This document shows positions 1-6,546 of a DNA stretch of 8,174 bases, piece by piece. A model generated the notes under the pieces. It was not told where the DNA came from. It worked only from the letters and a program-made list of their open reading frames with translations, and did not search any database. Every line of letters starts with the position of its first letter. Position 1 is the first letter of the stretch. Made by a program: the position numbers and the translations under genes. Origin of the DNA: UBA5216 sp040081205 (lineage in GTDB: Bacteria > Pseudomonadota > Gammaproteobacteria > Burkholderiales > SG8-41). The stretch is from NCBI GenBank assembly GCA_040081205.1, contig JBEBHE010000221.1:1-8174 (forward strand), written 5' to 3'.

Positions 1-119
1 ATGTCATCGTAGACCGTGTTGGTGCCGGCGCGTGGGGTGCGGTGCCGATGCTGCCGAACGCCGGTTTGTCCGAGGCCGATCTCGCGCAGGTCGTGGGATG
101 GATACTGCAACAGAAGTAG
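1..119 (+). CDS. Class I cytochrome c (c551/c552-like), C-terminal fragment
   Basis: Reading from base 3, the + strand gives 38 residues ending at a TAG at 117-119; the rest lies beyond the left edge. The visible part has the hallmark tail of small c551-type cytochromes: an AWGAVPM segment, where the Met would be the distal haem ligand, then LPNAGLSEADL and a final helix VVGWILQQK. This resembles the end of Pseudomonas c551 as I remember it (WGPIPMPPNA, then a helix with KWVLSQK). Such proteins are periplasmic electron carriers. The CXXCH haem motif and signal peptide would be upstream and cannot be seen. The gene stops 2 bp before the convergent stop of the metallopeptidase. It could also be the last domain of a longer multi-domain cytochrome. 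Confidence 0.77.
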   Translation, partial: VIVDRVGAGAWGAVPMLPNAGLSEADLAQVVGWILQQK

Positions 120-121
120 TT

Positions 122-997
122 CTACAGCTCCCGTGCCTGAAACGTATTGCACTGCGCGACCTGGCCGGTTTCCAACCCGCGGCGGAACCAGCGCACACGC
201 TGTGCCGAGGTGCCGTGGCTGAACGACTCCGGCGTGACGTAGCCGCGCGACTGCATCTGCAGGCGATCGTCGCCGATGGCGGTGGCGGCATTCATCGCTT
301 CTTCGACGTCGCCGCTTTCGAGTATCTGCCGCGTGCGATTGGCGTGATGCGCCCAGATGCCGGCGAGACAATCCGCTTGTAACTCAAGCCGTACCGACAA
401 CCTGTTGTATTCCGCTGCCGATACCCGCTGACGCGCAGCGTGAACTTTATCTGAAATGCCGAGCAGGTTTTGCACGTGATGCCCGACTTCATGGGCAATC
501 ACGTACGCTTGCGCGAAATCGCCCGGCGCACGAAAGCGTTTTTGCAGGTCGTCGAAGAACGACAGGTCGATGTATACTTTCTGGTCGCCCGGGCAATAAA
601 AAGGCCCCATCGCGGCTTGCGCGTGACCGCAGGCGGAGTTGATAGCGCCGCGAAACAACACCAGTTTGGGCACGCGGTATTGCGAGCCGCTTTGTTTGAA
701 TAAACCCGTCCAGGTGTCTTCGGTGTCAGCCAGTACCACGGATACAAATTTTGCGCCGCGATCCTCGACGGGGGGCTTCGCTGCAGAACCGGGTTGTGAC
801 ACGGAAGGGGGGCTTTGCTGTCCGCCGCCAAGCAATCCGATCACCATCGACGGATCAATACCCAAAAACATTGCTACCACCGCGATCAGAACCACACCAA
901 TGCCGCCGCCCGCGATGCCGCGCATCCCACCACCGCGGCCACTGTCACCACGGCGGTCTTCGACGTTATCGCTTTCCCTGCCGCCTTCCCATTTCAT
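122..997 (-). CDS. ypfJ: YpfJ-type membrane-anchored neutral zinc metallopeptidase
   Basis: This 291-residue protein belongs to the YpfJ / putative neutral zinc metallopeptidase family (COG2321). It opens with the family's conserved N-terminus (MKWEGGRESDNVEDRRG), followed by a Gly/Arg-rich stretch. A single hydrophobic segment at about 31-57 should anchor it in the inner membrane. A Pro/Ser/Gln linker (58-78) leads to the catalytic domain. The zinc-binding HEXXH motif is HEVGH at 169-173, and ELQAD at 205-209 probably supplies the third ligand. Further family features are CGHAQ (123-127), YCPGDQKVYIDL (134-145) and SHGTSAQR (260-267). Length and motif set look complete. The physiological substrate of this family is not established. 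The ATG at 997 has a GGAAG-like Shine-Dalgarno about 7 nt upstream and begins exactly at the conserved N-terminus. The MFS gene lies 51 bp upstream on the same strand, so co-transcription is possible. Confidence 0.92.
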   Translation of the reverse strand: MKWEGGRESDNVEDRRGDSGRGGGMRGIAGGGIGVVLIAVVAMFLGIDPSMVIGLLGGGQQSPPSVSQPGSAAKPPVEDRGAKFVSVVLADTEDTWTGLFKQSGSQYRVPKLVLFRGAINSACGHAQAAMGPFYCPGDQKVYIDLSFFDDLQKRFRAPGDFAQAYVIAHEVGHHVQNLLGISDKVHAARQRVSAAEYNRLSVRLELQADCLAGIWAHHANRTRQILESGDVEEAMNAATAIGDDRLQMQSRGYVTPESFSHGTSAQRVRWFRRGLETGQVAQCNTFQAREL

Positions 998-1048
998 GGC
1001 GTGCTTCCCGTTTATTTGATGATCGGCATTATGACTGAATGTGCGGCG

Positions 1049-2167
1049 CTACTGCCGCCACACCAGATAACTCACCGCTGTCAAATTCACGGCGTTTAAC
1101 CAAAACACCGGCGCCGCGCCCAAGGCCGTGCCAAGCACGCCGCAAATTACCGGTATCACCACGCGCGCGACATTATTCGCGGTGAGCCGCAGGCCGGTGA
1201 CTTCGCCTTCACGGCCTTCGGGAGAACGGTTGTAGGCAATCATCATCGACAGCGGTTGCCCGCAGCCCAGACCGAGACCGAGGCAAAACGCGATGGCCAG
1301 CATGTAATACAAGTTCGTGGAAAGCGGAAACGCGGCGAATGCGCAAGCGGCAAACAGCAGGCACGCGAACATCACGCGCTCGCCGCGCCAGTGCTGAAGC
1401 AGCAGTGGCATCGCAAAACGCGTGATGAATGCGGCAAACGCATACACGCCCAGCAAAATGCCGATGGTGGTGGCCGAAAAATTGAGCGAGTGCGCATATA
1501 CCGGCAGATAAAATGCAAACAGATCCCATGCCGCCACAATCAGGCCGCTGACGATTACCACGCTGCGTACCGGCGGCAGACGCAACAGTTCCAGTGCGCT
1601 GCGATTGTCTTCGGCGGCGCTCTTGTTGTTGATGACGTTAAATCGCTTGCTCGAGAGCAGGCCGATAATCGGTAGCACCGTAAACAGCGCGAGCATCAAA
1701 AACGCATGAGCGTGTCCGGCGTAGTCGATGGCCAGTCCCACGGACACCGGGCCGATAAAGGTGGAGATCGAGTAGCCGATGGACAAAATGCTGAAGTTTC
1801 TGGCGCGGTCTTCGGCGCCGCCATAACCGCCGGTGAGGGTTTGTATCGAGACGTTAAAAAACACAAAGCCTGCGCCGGCGAGTATCGCCGTGGCAAACAG
1901 CGCGCCCATGCCGTGCGAAAAAAAACTCACTATCATGCCGATGCCCATTACCGCAGCGCCGCCGAGCAGCGGCCAATGGGTGCCCCTGGTATCCGCCAGC
2001 CGTCCGGCGTAAACGCCCAGCATCAGCGGCACCAGTGCATACAATGCAGCCAGCACGCCGATGGTCACCTGGCTCGCGCCCAGTTGCAACGCATACAACG
2101 ACACCACGATTTTGCTGCCGATATAACACGCGTGTACCGCGATGCTGTAAGTGACGATGAGAAGCAT
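1049..2167 (-). CDS. MFS family transporter
   Basis: This 372-residue, very hydrophobic protein is a Major Facilitator Superfamily permease of about 11-12 transmembrane helices. An MFS motif-A-like loop, GRLADTRG (55-62), follows the second helix. A second cytoplasmic signature region, GGYGGAEDRARNFS (113-126), lies between the N-domain helices. A hydrophilic loop at about 172-200 separates the two six-helix halves. The second half has the G-rich helix FCLGLGLGCGQPLSMM (294-309). The protein is slightly shorter than a typical 400-residue MFS carrier, and the N-terminus begins almost directly in helix 1. The ATG at 2167 lacks a clear Shine-Dalgarno, but I found no in-frame ATG or GTG in the 75 bp upstream. 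The substrate cannot be read from sequence. It is divergent from the hydroxy-acid oxidase operon, so it may import or export that pathway's substrate (inference). Confidence 0.88.
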   Translation of the reverse strand: MLLIVTYSIAVHACYIGSKIVVSLYALQLGASQVTIGVLAALYALVPLMLGVYAGRLADTRGTHWPLLGGAAVMGIGMIVSFFSHGMGALFATAILAGAGFVFFNVSIQTLTGGYGGAEDRARNFSILSIGYSISTFIGPVSVGLAIDYAGHAHAFLMLALFTVLPIIGLLSSKRFNVINNKSAAEDNRSALELLRLPPVRSVVIVSGLIVAAWDLFAFYLPVYAHSLNFSATTIGILLGVYAFAAFITRFAMPLLLQHWRGERVMFACLLFAACAFAAFPLSTNLYYMLAIAFCLGLGLGCGQPLSMMIAYNRSPEGREGEVTGLRLTANNVARVVIPVICGVLGTALGAAPVFWLNAVNLTAVSYLVWRQ

Positions 2168-2314
2168 GCGATGGAGGATACCGCAATGCGGCTGGACATC
2201 GCGTGGTGTTTCACATGCTGAACATGCGGGCGGAACACGTGGATGTAATAGGCGCCGAAGTTTGCTCTGCTATACTGAAAAAACAATCTGCCATGGCGAG
2301 TTATCGCGTTCATC
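2168..2314. promoter_or_regulatory. Divergent intergenic promoter region (MFS / hydroxy-acid oxidase)
   Basis: This 147-bp non-coding stretch separates the divergent MFS and hydroxy-acid oxidase genes. It must hold both promoters, unless the MFS start is wrong. The rightward promoter candidate is listed separately. For the leftward direction only weak -10-like boxes are visible, such as TATTAC (reverse complement of about 2245-2250). No regulator gene is adjacent and no strong operator-like palindrome was found. Confidence 0.55.
2268..2276 (+). promoter_or_regulatory. Extended -10 promoter candidate for the hydroxy-acid oxidase operon
   Basis: TGCTATACT is an extended -10 element: TG, one base, then TATACT, 5 of 6 against TATAAT. 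No good -35 box sits 16-18 bp upstream, which fits an extended -10 promoter. Transcription would start near 2283 and give a leader of about 30 nt before the ATG at 2315. The call rests on the motif alone. Confidence 0.45.
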
Positions 2315-3493
2315 ATGCACTACACCCAGGCCTACAACATCGACGATCTGCATCGCATTGCGCGCAGCCGCTTGCCGAAAGTCTGTTACGAGTTCATGGC
2401 AGAGGGCACCGAAGACAATGTGTCGCTGCGCAATAATCGCGATGTGTTCGAACGCATACGCTTGCAGCCGCGCATGCTGAACAACGTTTCCATGCGCACA
2501 CAGCAAGTTGTTATTCACGGAAAAACATTCCAATCGCCGTTTGGCATCGCGCCCACCGGGGCTGCGGGCCTGTATGGATTTGATGCCGATGTGGCATTGG
2601 CGCGTGCTGCGGCGAAAGCGGGCGTGCCGTTTGTGCTGTCCACCGCATCGTTCGTGCCGCTGGAACGTATCACCAAAGAAGTGCCCGATGGGGCCAACTG
2701 GTTTCAGTTGTATATGTCCAAGGAACGCGAAGGCGCGGAAAAACTGATCACGCGCGCACGCGATGCCAACTTTGAAGCGCTGGTAGTGACCACCGATATT
2801 CCCGTGGGGGCCGCGCGCGAATACAACAAGCGCAATGGATTTGAAGTGCCGTTCAAAATGCGCTTCGGCAGCATGATCGACGGCGCGATGCATCCGCACT
2901 GGATGTTCGGCGTGTTTTTGCGCACGCTGCTCGATTCGGGCGTGCCGCGGTTGCAGAATGTCGATTCCAATGTCGGCGGACGCATTGTGTCGAAGAGCAT
3001 GGCGGAGTTCCGCTCGAAGCGCGATGCGTTGAACTGGGCCGACATGGAATGGGTGCGTTCGATCTGGCCGCGCAAGCTTTACATCAAAGGCATCATGAGC
3101 GCCGCCGATGCGCGTGAAGCCGAGCGCATTGGCGCAGACGGCCTATTCGTTTCCAATCACGGCGGACGTCAGTTGGATGGCGCGGTGTCGCCGATGGAAG
3201 TGCTGCCGGAAATCGTGGCGGCAGTGGGTGGAAGAATGGTCATCATGATTGACAGCGGATTTCGACGCGGCACCGATATTGTCAAAGCGCTGGCGCTGGG
3301 CGCGAACATGGTGTTTCTGGGGCGCGCTACTTTATTTGGCATAGCCGCCGGTGGCGAGGCAGGCGCCTCGCGCGCGCTGGACTTGTTGCGCGGCGAAGTG
3401 GATCGCACCATGGGGCAACTCGGTGTGAACCGTGTTGAAGATATCACGCGAGAACATCTGGTGCTGGATGAAGCTCTGTTTAAGAACAATTAA
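2315..3493 (+). CDS. FMN-dependent alpha-hydroxy-acid oxidase/dehydrogenase (LldD/MdlB/glycolate oxidase family)
   Basis: This 392-residue flavoprotein oxidises a 2-hydroxy acid to a 2-oxo acid using FMN. The whole TIM-barrel family pattern is present. The N-terminal segment YEFMAEGTEDN spans 25-35. The FMN-side strand ends in PTGAAGL (80-86). QLY at 131-133 carries the usual Gln and Tyr, and TTDIP at 159-163 follows. A basic YIKGI (256-260) supplies the flavin Lys. The catalytic signature SNHGGRQLDGA (280-290) has His282 and Arg285, and DSGFRRGTDIVKALALGA (313-330) binds the FMN phosphate. A long loop (about 181-250, rich in Trp, Met and Phe) sits where LldD and mandelate dehydrogenase carry a membrane-association segment, so quinone rather than oxygen may be the acceptor (inference). 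The substrate-carboxylate Tyr of glycolate oxidase (YDYY) appears to be Phe27 here. The exact substrate (lactate, glycolate, mandelate or other) is not resolved. The start lacks a strong Shine-Dalgarno but is the only in-frame ATG after the stop at 2276-2278. It is followed after 24 bp by the PrpF-like gene. Confidence 0.93.
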   Translation: MHYTQAYNIDDLHRIARSRLPKVCYEFMAEGTEDNVSLRNNRDVFERIRLQPRMLNNVSMRTQQVVIHGKTFQSPFGIAPTGAAGLYGFDADVALARAAAKAGVPFVLSTASFVPLERITKEVPDGANWFQLYMSKEREGAEKLITRARDANFEALVVTTDIPVGAAREYNKRNGFEVPFKMRFGSMIDGAMHPHWMFGVFLRTLLDSGVPRLQNVDSNVGGRIVSKSMAEFRSKRDALNWADMEWVRSIWPRKLYIKGIMSAADAREAERIGADGLFVSNHGGRQLDGAVSPMEVLPEIVAAVGGRMVIMIDSGFRRGTDIVKALALGANMVFLGRATLFGIAAGGEAGASRALDLLRGEVDRTMGQLGVNRVEDITREHLVLDEALFKNN

Positions 3494-3505
3494 GTACATG
3501 TTTTT

Positions 3506-3511
3506 AAAGGA
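3506..3511 (+). promoter_or_regulatory. Shine-Dalgarno of the PrpF-family gene
   Basis: AAAGGA lies 6 nt before the ATG at 3518, in an A/T-rich 24-bp spacer after the hydroxy-acid oxidase stop. It fixes the start and supports translation from a shared transcript. Confidence 0.75.
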
Positions 3512-3517
3512 AATATT

Positions 3518-4720
3518 ATGAAGCAACTCAAACTCCCCGCCGTGTTCATGCGCGGCGGCACCAGCAATGCGGTGGTGTTTCATGCGAAAGATTTGCCGCG
3601 TGACCGCGCGCAATGGGACGAAATTTTTCTTGCCGCTATCGGCAGTCCTGATCCGTATGGCCGCCAACTCGACGGCATGGGCGGCGGTGTGTCGTCAGTG
3701 TCAAAGGTATGCGTGGTGGGGCCATCGACGCGTCCCGATGCCGATATCGATTACACCTTCGCGCAGGTGCAGGTGAAAAAAGCCGAAGTTGATTACAGCG
3801 CGAACTGCGGCAACATGTCGTCGGCGATGGGGCCGTTCGCGGTGGATGAAGGCCTCTTAAAGGTGAATGCGGGAAGCGGGGAAGCCGTAGTGCGCATCCA
3901 CAACACCAACACTAAGAAAATCATTCAGGCGCGATTTAGCATGGACGAAGGCCTGTCCGAGGTGGATGGCGATCTGGCGATCCCCGGCGTGTCGGGCACG
4001 GGCTCGCCGGTGCGGCTGGAATTTTTACAACCCGGCGGTGCGACCACCGGCAAACTGCTGCCGACGGGCAATGTCACTGACGTGCTGGATGTGCCGGGTG
4101 TCGGCAAACTCACGGTGTCGATGGTCGATGCGGCGAACGCGACAGTGTTTGTGCGGGCATCCGATTTGGGGCTCACGGGCACGGAAATGCCGGATGCGCT
4201 GGAGGCCAATGCCGGGGTGATGCAAAAACTTGGCGTAATCCGCGCGCATGCCGCTGTGGCGATGGGCATCACGAAAACCACCGACGATGCGCTAAAAAAA
4301 GGCGGCGTGCCGTTCGTGGGCTTTGTGTCGCCGGCGCAGGACGCGGCGCTGCTGACGGGCGAAAATATCAAGGCAGCAGACGTCGATCTCACGGCGCGCA
4401 TGCTGTCGAACGGGCAACCGCATCGCGCGCTGCCGCTGACGGTGTCGCTATGCACGGCGGTGGCTGCGCGGCTCGAAGGCAGCGTGGTGCATGCGGCTAC
4501 GCGCGCGGCGAGTGATCTTAACGCGCCGATTCGCATCGCCATGCCGTCGGGCATTTTGACGGTTGCCGCCAACGTGACGAAGAAAGACGGGCAATGGCAT
4601 GCCGAGCAGGGCGCGTTCTACCGCACGCAGCGGCGATTGTTTGAAGGCTACGTGTATGTGCGGGCGTCGCTGGTGCCAGGGTTGGTCGCTGCAACACGGG
4701 GTAAGCTGAAAGCGGCTTAG
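3518..4720 (+). CDS. PrpF-family isomerase/tautomerase
   Basis: This 400-residue protein belongs to the PrpF family (diaminopimelate-epimerase fold). The family includes 2-methylaconitate cis-trans isomerase PrpF, 4-oxalomesaconate tautomerase/isomerase (GalD, LigU) and methylitaconate isomerase. The N-terminal signature MRGGTSNAVVF is at 11-21. IGSPDPYGRQLDGMGGG (41-57) follows, with SSVSKV (59-64), and DIDYTFAQV (76-84). NCGN (96-99) leads into MGPFAVDEGL (104-113). Lys63 and Cys97 are 34 residues apart, the same spacing as Lys73 and Cys107 reported for PrpF, so catalytic proton transfer should be intact. C-terminal family features are PHRALPLT (301-308) and AMPSGIL (341-347) before a final RTQRRLFEGYVYVR (369-382). 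Length is normal. No acnD, prpB or prpC lies nearby, so a methylcitrate-cycle role is not supported. Co-transcription with the hydroxy-acid oxidase suggests isomerisation of an unsaturated carboxylic acid in the same route (inference). Confidence 0.92.
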   Translation: MKQLKLPAVFMRGGTSNAVVFHAKDLPRDRAQWDEIFLAAIGSPDPYGRQLDGMGGGVSSVSKVCVVGPSTRPDADIDYTFAQVQVKKAEVDYSANCGNMSSAMGPFAVDEGLLKVNAGSGEAVVRIHNTNTKKIIQARFSMDEGLSEVDGDLAIPGVSGTGSPVRLEFLQPGGATTGKLLPTGNVTDVLDVPGVGKLTVSMVDAANATVFVRASDLGLTGTEMPDALEANAGVMQKLGVIRAHAAVAMGITKTTDDALKKGGVPFVGFVSPAQDAALLTGENIKAADVDLTARMLSNGQPHRALPLTVSLCTAVAARLEGSVVHAATRAASDLNAPIRIAMPSGILTVAANVTKKDGQWHAEQGAFYRTQRRLFEGYVYVRASLVPGLVAATRGKLKAA

Positions 4721-4738
4721 TTCCCGTTAATACGCAGG

Positions 4739-5749
4739 TTATTCACGCTGATCGGTGCAATCCACAACCACGGTGCCGCGCTTCGCCTGAAACTCAACGG
4801 CCTCGTGCGCCTCGCCCGTACGCGTGAGCGGGTAAACCGCCGACACGGTGTGTTGCATGCCGCCTTCTTTAAGCCATTGCACGATGTCCCGCTGCGCGCG
4901 CTGGCGTGCCGCATGCGGCGCGCCGTTGAGCAGCACGCCGTGGATCGACACATTCTTGCGCATGAGTTCCGGCGCGGTGATGACGGGCGTGACGTTGCCC
5001 TTGGTGGCGTAATAGGCGATGGAGCCGTTGGCGGCGAGCACCGCCAGCGTTGTCGCATAGTTACCGCCGAAATCGACATCGACCACATGATCCACGCCCG
5101 TGTTATTGGTGAATTCGCGCACGCGCGCGACGACGTCTTCGGTGCGATAGTTGACGCTGGAATCAGCGCCTGCCGCTGCCGCATGCGCGGCTTTCTCGGG
5201 TGAACTGACTGTGGCGACGACACGTGCGCCGAAGCGCTTTGCCCATTGCACGGCGTAATGGCCTACCGCGCCAGCGCCACCGGTGACGAGCACCGTCTTT
5301 CCGTTGAGATCGCTGCCGGTGTTGCCGCACAAGGTGACACAGCGATGTGCCGTCATACACGGGATGCCGAGACAAGCGCCGTCGTTGAAGGCGGTGTTTT
5401 CGGGCAATTCGGAAACCAGACCGGCGTTGAGCGCGATGTACTCGGCAGCGGTGCCCGACAAACGCCCGCCGCGCTGACCGTTGTAAAGCCACACACGCCG
5501 GCGGAGCCATGACGCATCGACACCCGCACCGACTTCATCGACAATCCCCGCGCCGTCGCTGTTGGGAATGATCAGCGGGCCTTCCATTGCGTAGGTGCGG
5601 CCCACGGTGCGATTGCTGTCGGCGGGATTGACGCCGGATGCATGCAGGTGCACACGCACTTCGCCCGCGCCGGCATGCGGTGTGGGTTGCTCGCCGAACT
5701 GCATTACCTCGGCCGGTTTCCCCTGGCGCGTGTACCAAACCGCTTTCAT
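4739..5749 (-). CDS. NADPH:quinone oxidoreductase-like MDR protein (zinc-free)
   Basis: This 336-residue medium-chain dehydrogenase/reductase resembles the quinone oxidoreductase (QOR) branch. The N-terminal GroES-like catalytic domain runs from MKAVWYTRQGKPAEVM through the QOR-type SGVNPADSNRTVG (38-50) and PNSDGAGIVDEVGAGV (62-77). The Rossmann domain begins at about 151, with the nucleotide-binding motif VTGGAGAVGHYAVQWAK (155-171). The catalytic and structural zinc Cys/His sets of alcohol dehydrogenases are absent, as usual for QORs. The expected reaction is NADPH-dependent reduction of quinones or enones; the real substrate is unknown. The ATG at 5749 begins the conserved MKAVWY start, with only a weak TGGA upstream. 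It converges on the PrpF-like gene with an 18-bp gap, too short to hold a separate terminator. A sigma70-like promoter lies upstream at 5824-5851. Confidence 0.9.
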   Translation of the reverse strand: MKAVWYTRQGKPAEVMQFGEQPTPHAGAGEVRVHLHASGVNPADSNRTVGRTYAMEGPLIIPNSDGAGIVDEVGAGVDASWLRRRVWLYNGQRGGRLSGTAAEYIALNAGLVSELPENTAFNDGACLGIPCMTAHRCVTLCGNTGSDLNGKTVLVTGGAGAVGHYAVQWAKRFGARVVATVSSPEKAAHAAAAGADSSVNYRTEDVVARVREFTNNTGVDHVVDVDFGGNYATTLAVLAANGSIAYYATKGNVTPVITAPELMRKNVSIHGVLLNGAPHAARQRAQRDIVQWLKEGGMQHTVSAVYPLTRTGEAHEAVEFQAKRGTVVVDCTDQRE

Positions 5750-5823
5750 TGATTGTCCATTCCGCTACGGTGTGCATCCATGTTAGCGCATAACCTGACG
5801 GTGCCGTTTCTGCACGTCGATCA

Positions 5824-5851
5824 TTTATACCGGTTCATATCGCGCTTGCAA
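5824..5851 (-). promoter_or_regulatory. Sigma70-like promoter candidate for the quinone oxidoreductase gene
   Basis: Read on the minus strand, TTGCAA (plus positions 5846-5851) and TATAAA (5824-5829) are separated by 16 bp. They match the -35 at 4 of 6 and the -10 at 5 of 6. Transcription would start near 5817 and give a leader of about 68 nt to the ATG at 5749. It is the best -35/-10 pair I saw in the window. Confidence 0.5.
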
Positions 5852-5880
5852 ATCTCCGGTGAATTGCAGCGCGCGCCAAC

Positions 5881-5915
5881 AAAAAAGCCGGCCTCGAGTA
5901 GAGGGCCGGCTTTTT
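5881..5915 (-). terminator. Intrinsic (rho-independent) terminator of the envelope operon
   Basis: The arm GCCGGCCTC (5887-5895) pairs with GAGGGCCGGC (5901-5910) around a GAGTA loop, with one bulged G. Read leftward, the hairpin is followed by six T residues (A run at 5881-5886). Read rightward it is followed by five (5911-5915), so it could work in both directions. It begins 16 bp past the stop of the glycine-zipper lipoprotein gene and insulates it from the quinone oxidoreductase gene. Confidence 0.9.
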
Positions 5916-5931
5916 ATCGAACCGCGAGCCT

Positions 5932-6531
5932 TTAGCGAACAATCGCCGACGGCGGAGGCGGCGCCGAGCCCGGCGGCGGCGGCGCGTAGTATTGCTGCTG
6001 CTGCGGAGGCGGCGGATTGTATGTCGGCGCCGGCGGCTGAGGTGAATACTGGGGTGCATAGTATGGCTGCTGCGGCGCCGGTTGCACCTGTGCCTGTTGC
6101 GACATGCCACCGGCTACCGGCACACGGTGTCCCTTGGCATACATGCATTGCACATAACCGTTGTCGTAGCGGCGTTGCACGACGTAGCCGGATTGATCGC
6201 CTGCGGATGCGCCCGCCAGCGCGCCCATCAGCAAGCCGACGCCCGCGCCAGTGGCAGCGCCGCGTGAACTGCCGCCGATGGCAGCGCCCGCCACGGCGCC
6301 GACTGCGGTGCCGACGACGGCGCTTTTCACCGCGCTGTTTTCCTGTGTTTCGGTCGGCGTGGCGCCCGATACCTGCAGCGCGTACTGGCGGCACGAGGCA
6401 TCGTCCATGCGGAAGCTATCGAAATCCTTGCCGCTGCCCGGCAATGCCATGCGGCTGGGCCCGGTGGGGATCGTGGTGCAACCGGCAGCGAACAATGCCA
6501 CGGCCAGCAAGGGAACAATGCGACGTTTCAT
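5932..6531 (-). CDS. Glycine-zipper lipoprotein with Pro/Gln/Tyr-rich tail
   Basis: This is a 199-residue predicted lipoprotein. The signal sequence MKRRIVPLLAVALFAAGC carries a lipobox with the lipidated Cys at position 18. A short domain follows with Cys47 in a MDDASCRQYA motif. A glycine-zipper segment (about 72-112, GTAVGAVAGAAIGG then GAATGAGVGLLMGALAGASAG) is of the kind that inserts in or packs against membranes. Next comes YDNGYVQCMYAKGH (122-135) with a second Cys at 129. The last 50 residues are a low-complexity tail of Pro, Gln and Tyr, including PPPPQQQQYY and PPPPGSAPPPP. The ATG at 6531 is chosen over the GTG at 6540 because AGGTGA sits 5 nt upstream and overlaps that GTG. It follows the small secreted protein by 15 bp, so the two form an operon. 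The likely place is the outer membrane, with a structural or envelope-stress role; no function is established. Confidence 0.82.
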   Translation of the reverse strand: MKRRIVPLLAVALFAAGCTTIPTGPSRMALPGSGKDFDSFRMDDASCRQYALQVSGATPTETQENSAVKSAVVGTAVGAVAGAAIGGSSRGAATGAGVGLLMGALAGASAGDQSGYVVQRRYDNGYVQCMYAKGHRVPVAGGMSQQAQVQPAPQQPYYAPQYSPQPPAPTYNPPPPQQQQYYAPPPPGSAPPPPSAIVR

Positions 6532-6536
6532 GAAGA

Positions 6537-6542
6537 TCACCT
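6537..6542 (-). promoter_or_regulatory. Shine-Dalgarno that fixes the lipoprotein start
   Basis: AGGTGA on the minus strand is a strong anti-SD match 5 nt before the ATG at 6531. The competing upstream GTG at 6540 lies inside it, so the longer start would add MIF ahead of the lysine/arginine-rich signal peptide and is unlikely. Confidence 0.75.
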
Positions 6543-6546
6543 GAAG

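Noticed and set aside
2270..2899. A 209-codon minus-strand open frame crossing the hydroxy-acid oxidase start
   Set aside because: It overlaps the conserved N-terminal half of the flavoenzyme and the intergenic promoter, has no recognisable domain, and has composition typical of a shadow frame.
3925..4572. A 215-codon antisense open frame opposite the PrpF-like gene
   Set aside because: It is Ala/Ser/Thr-rich without a domain, and lies wholly within a gene with clear family motifs. It is a GC-rich codon-position shadow.
3518..4720. Naming the isomerase gene prpF and the locus a methylcitrate operon
   Set aside because: No acnD, prpB, prpC or propionate regulator lies in the window, and the operon partner is a hydroxy-acid oxidase. 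Only the family is supported.
5859..6533. A 224-codon plus-strand open frame opposite the lipoprotein gene
   Set aside because: It is Arg/Pro/Ala-rich, passes straight through the terminator hairpin, and mirrors the glycine-zipper and Pro-rich coding on the other strand. No ribosome site or domain is visible.
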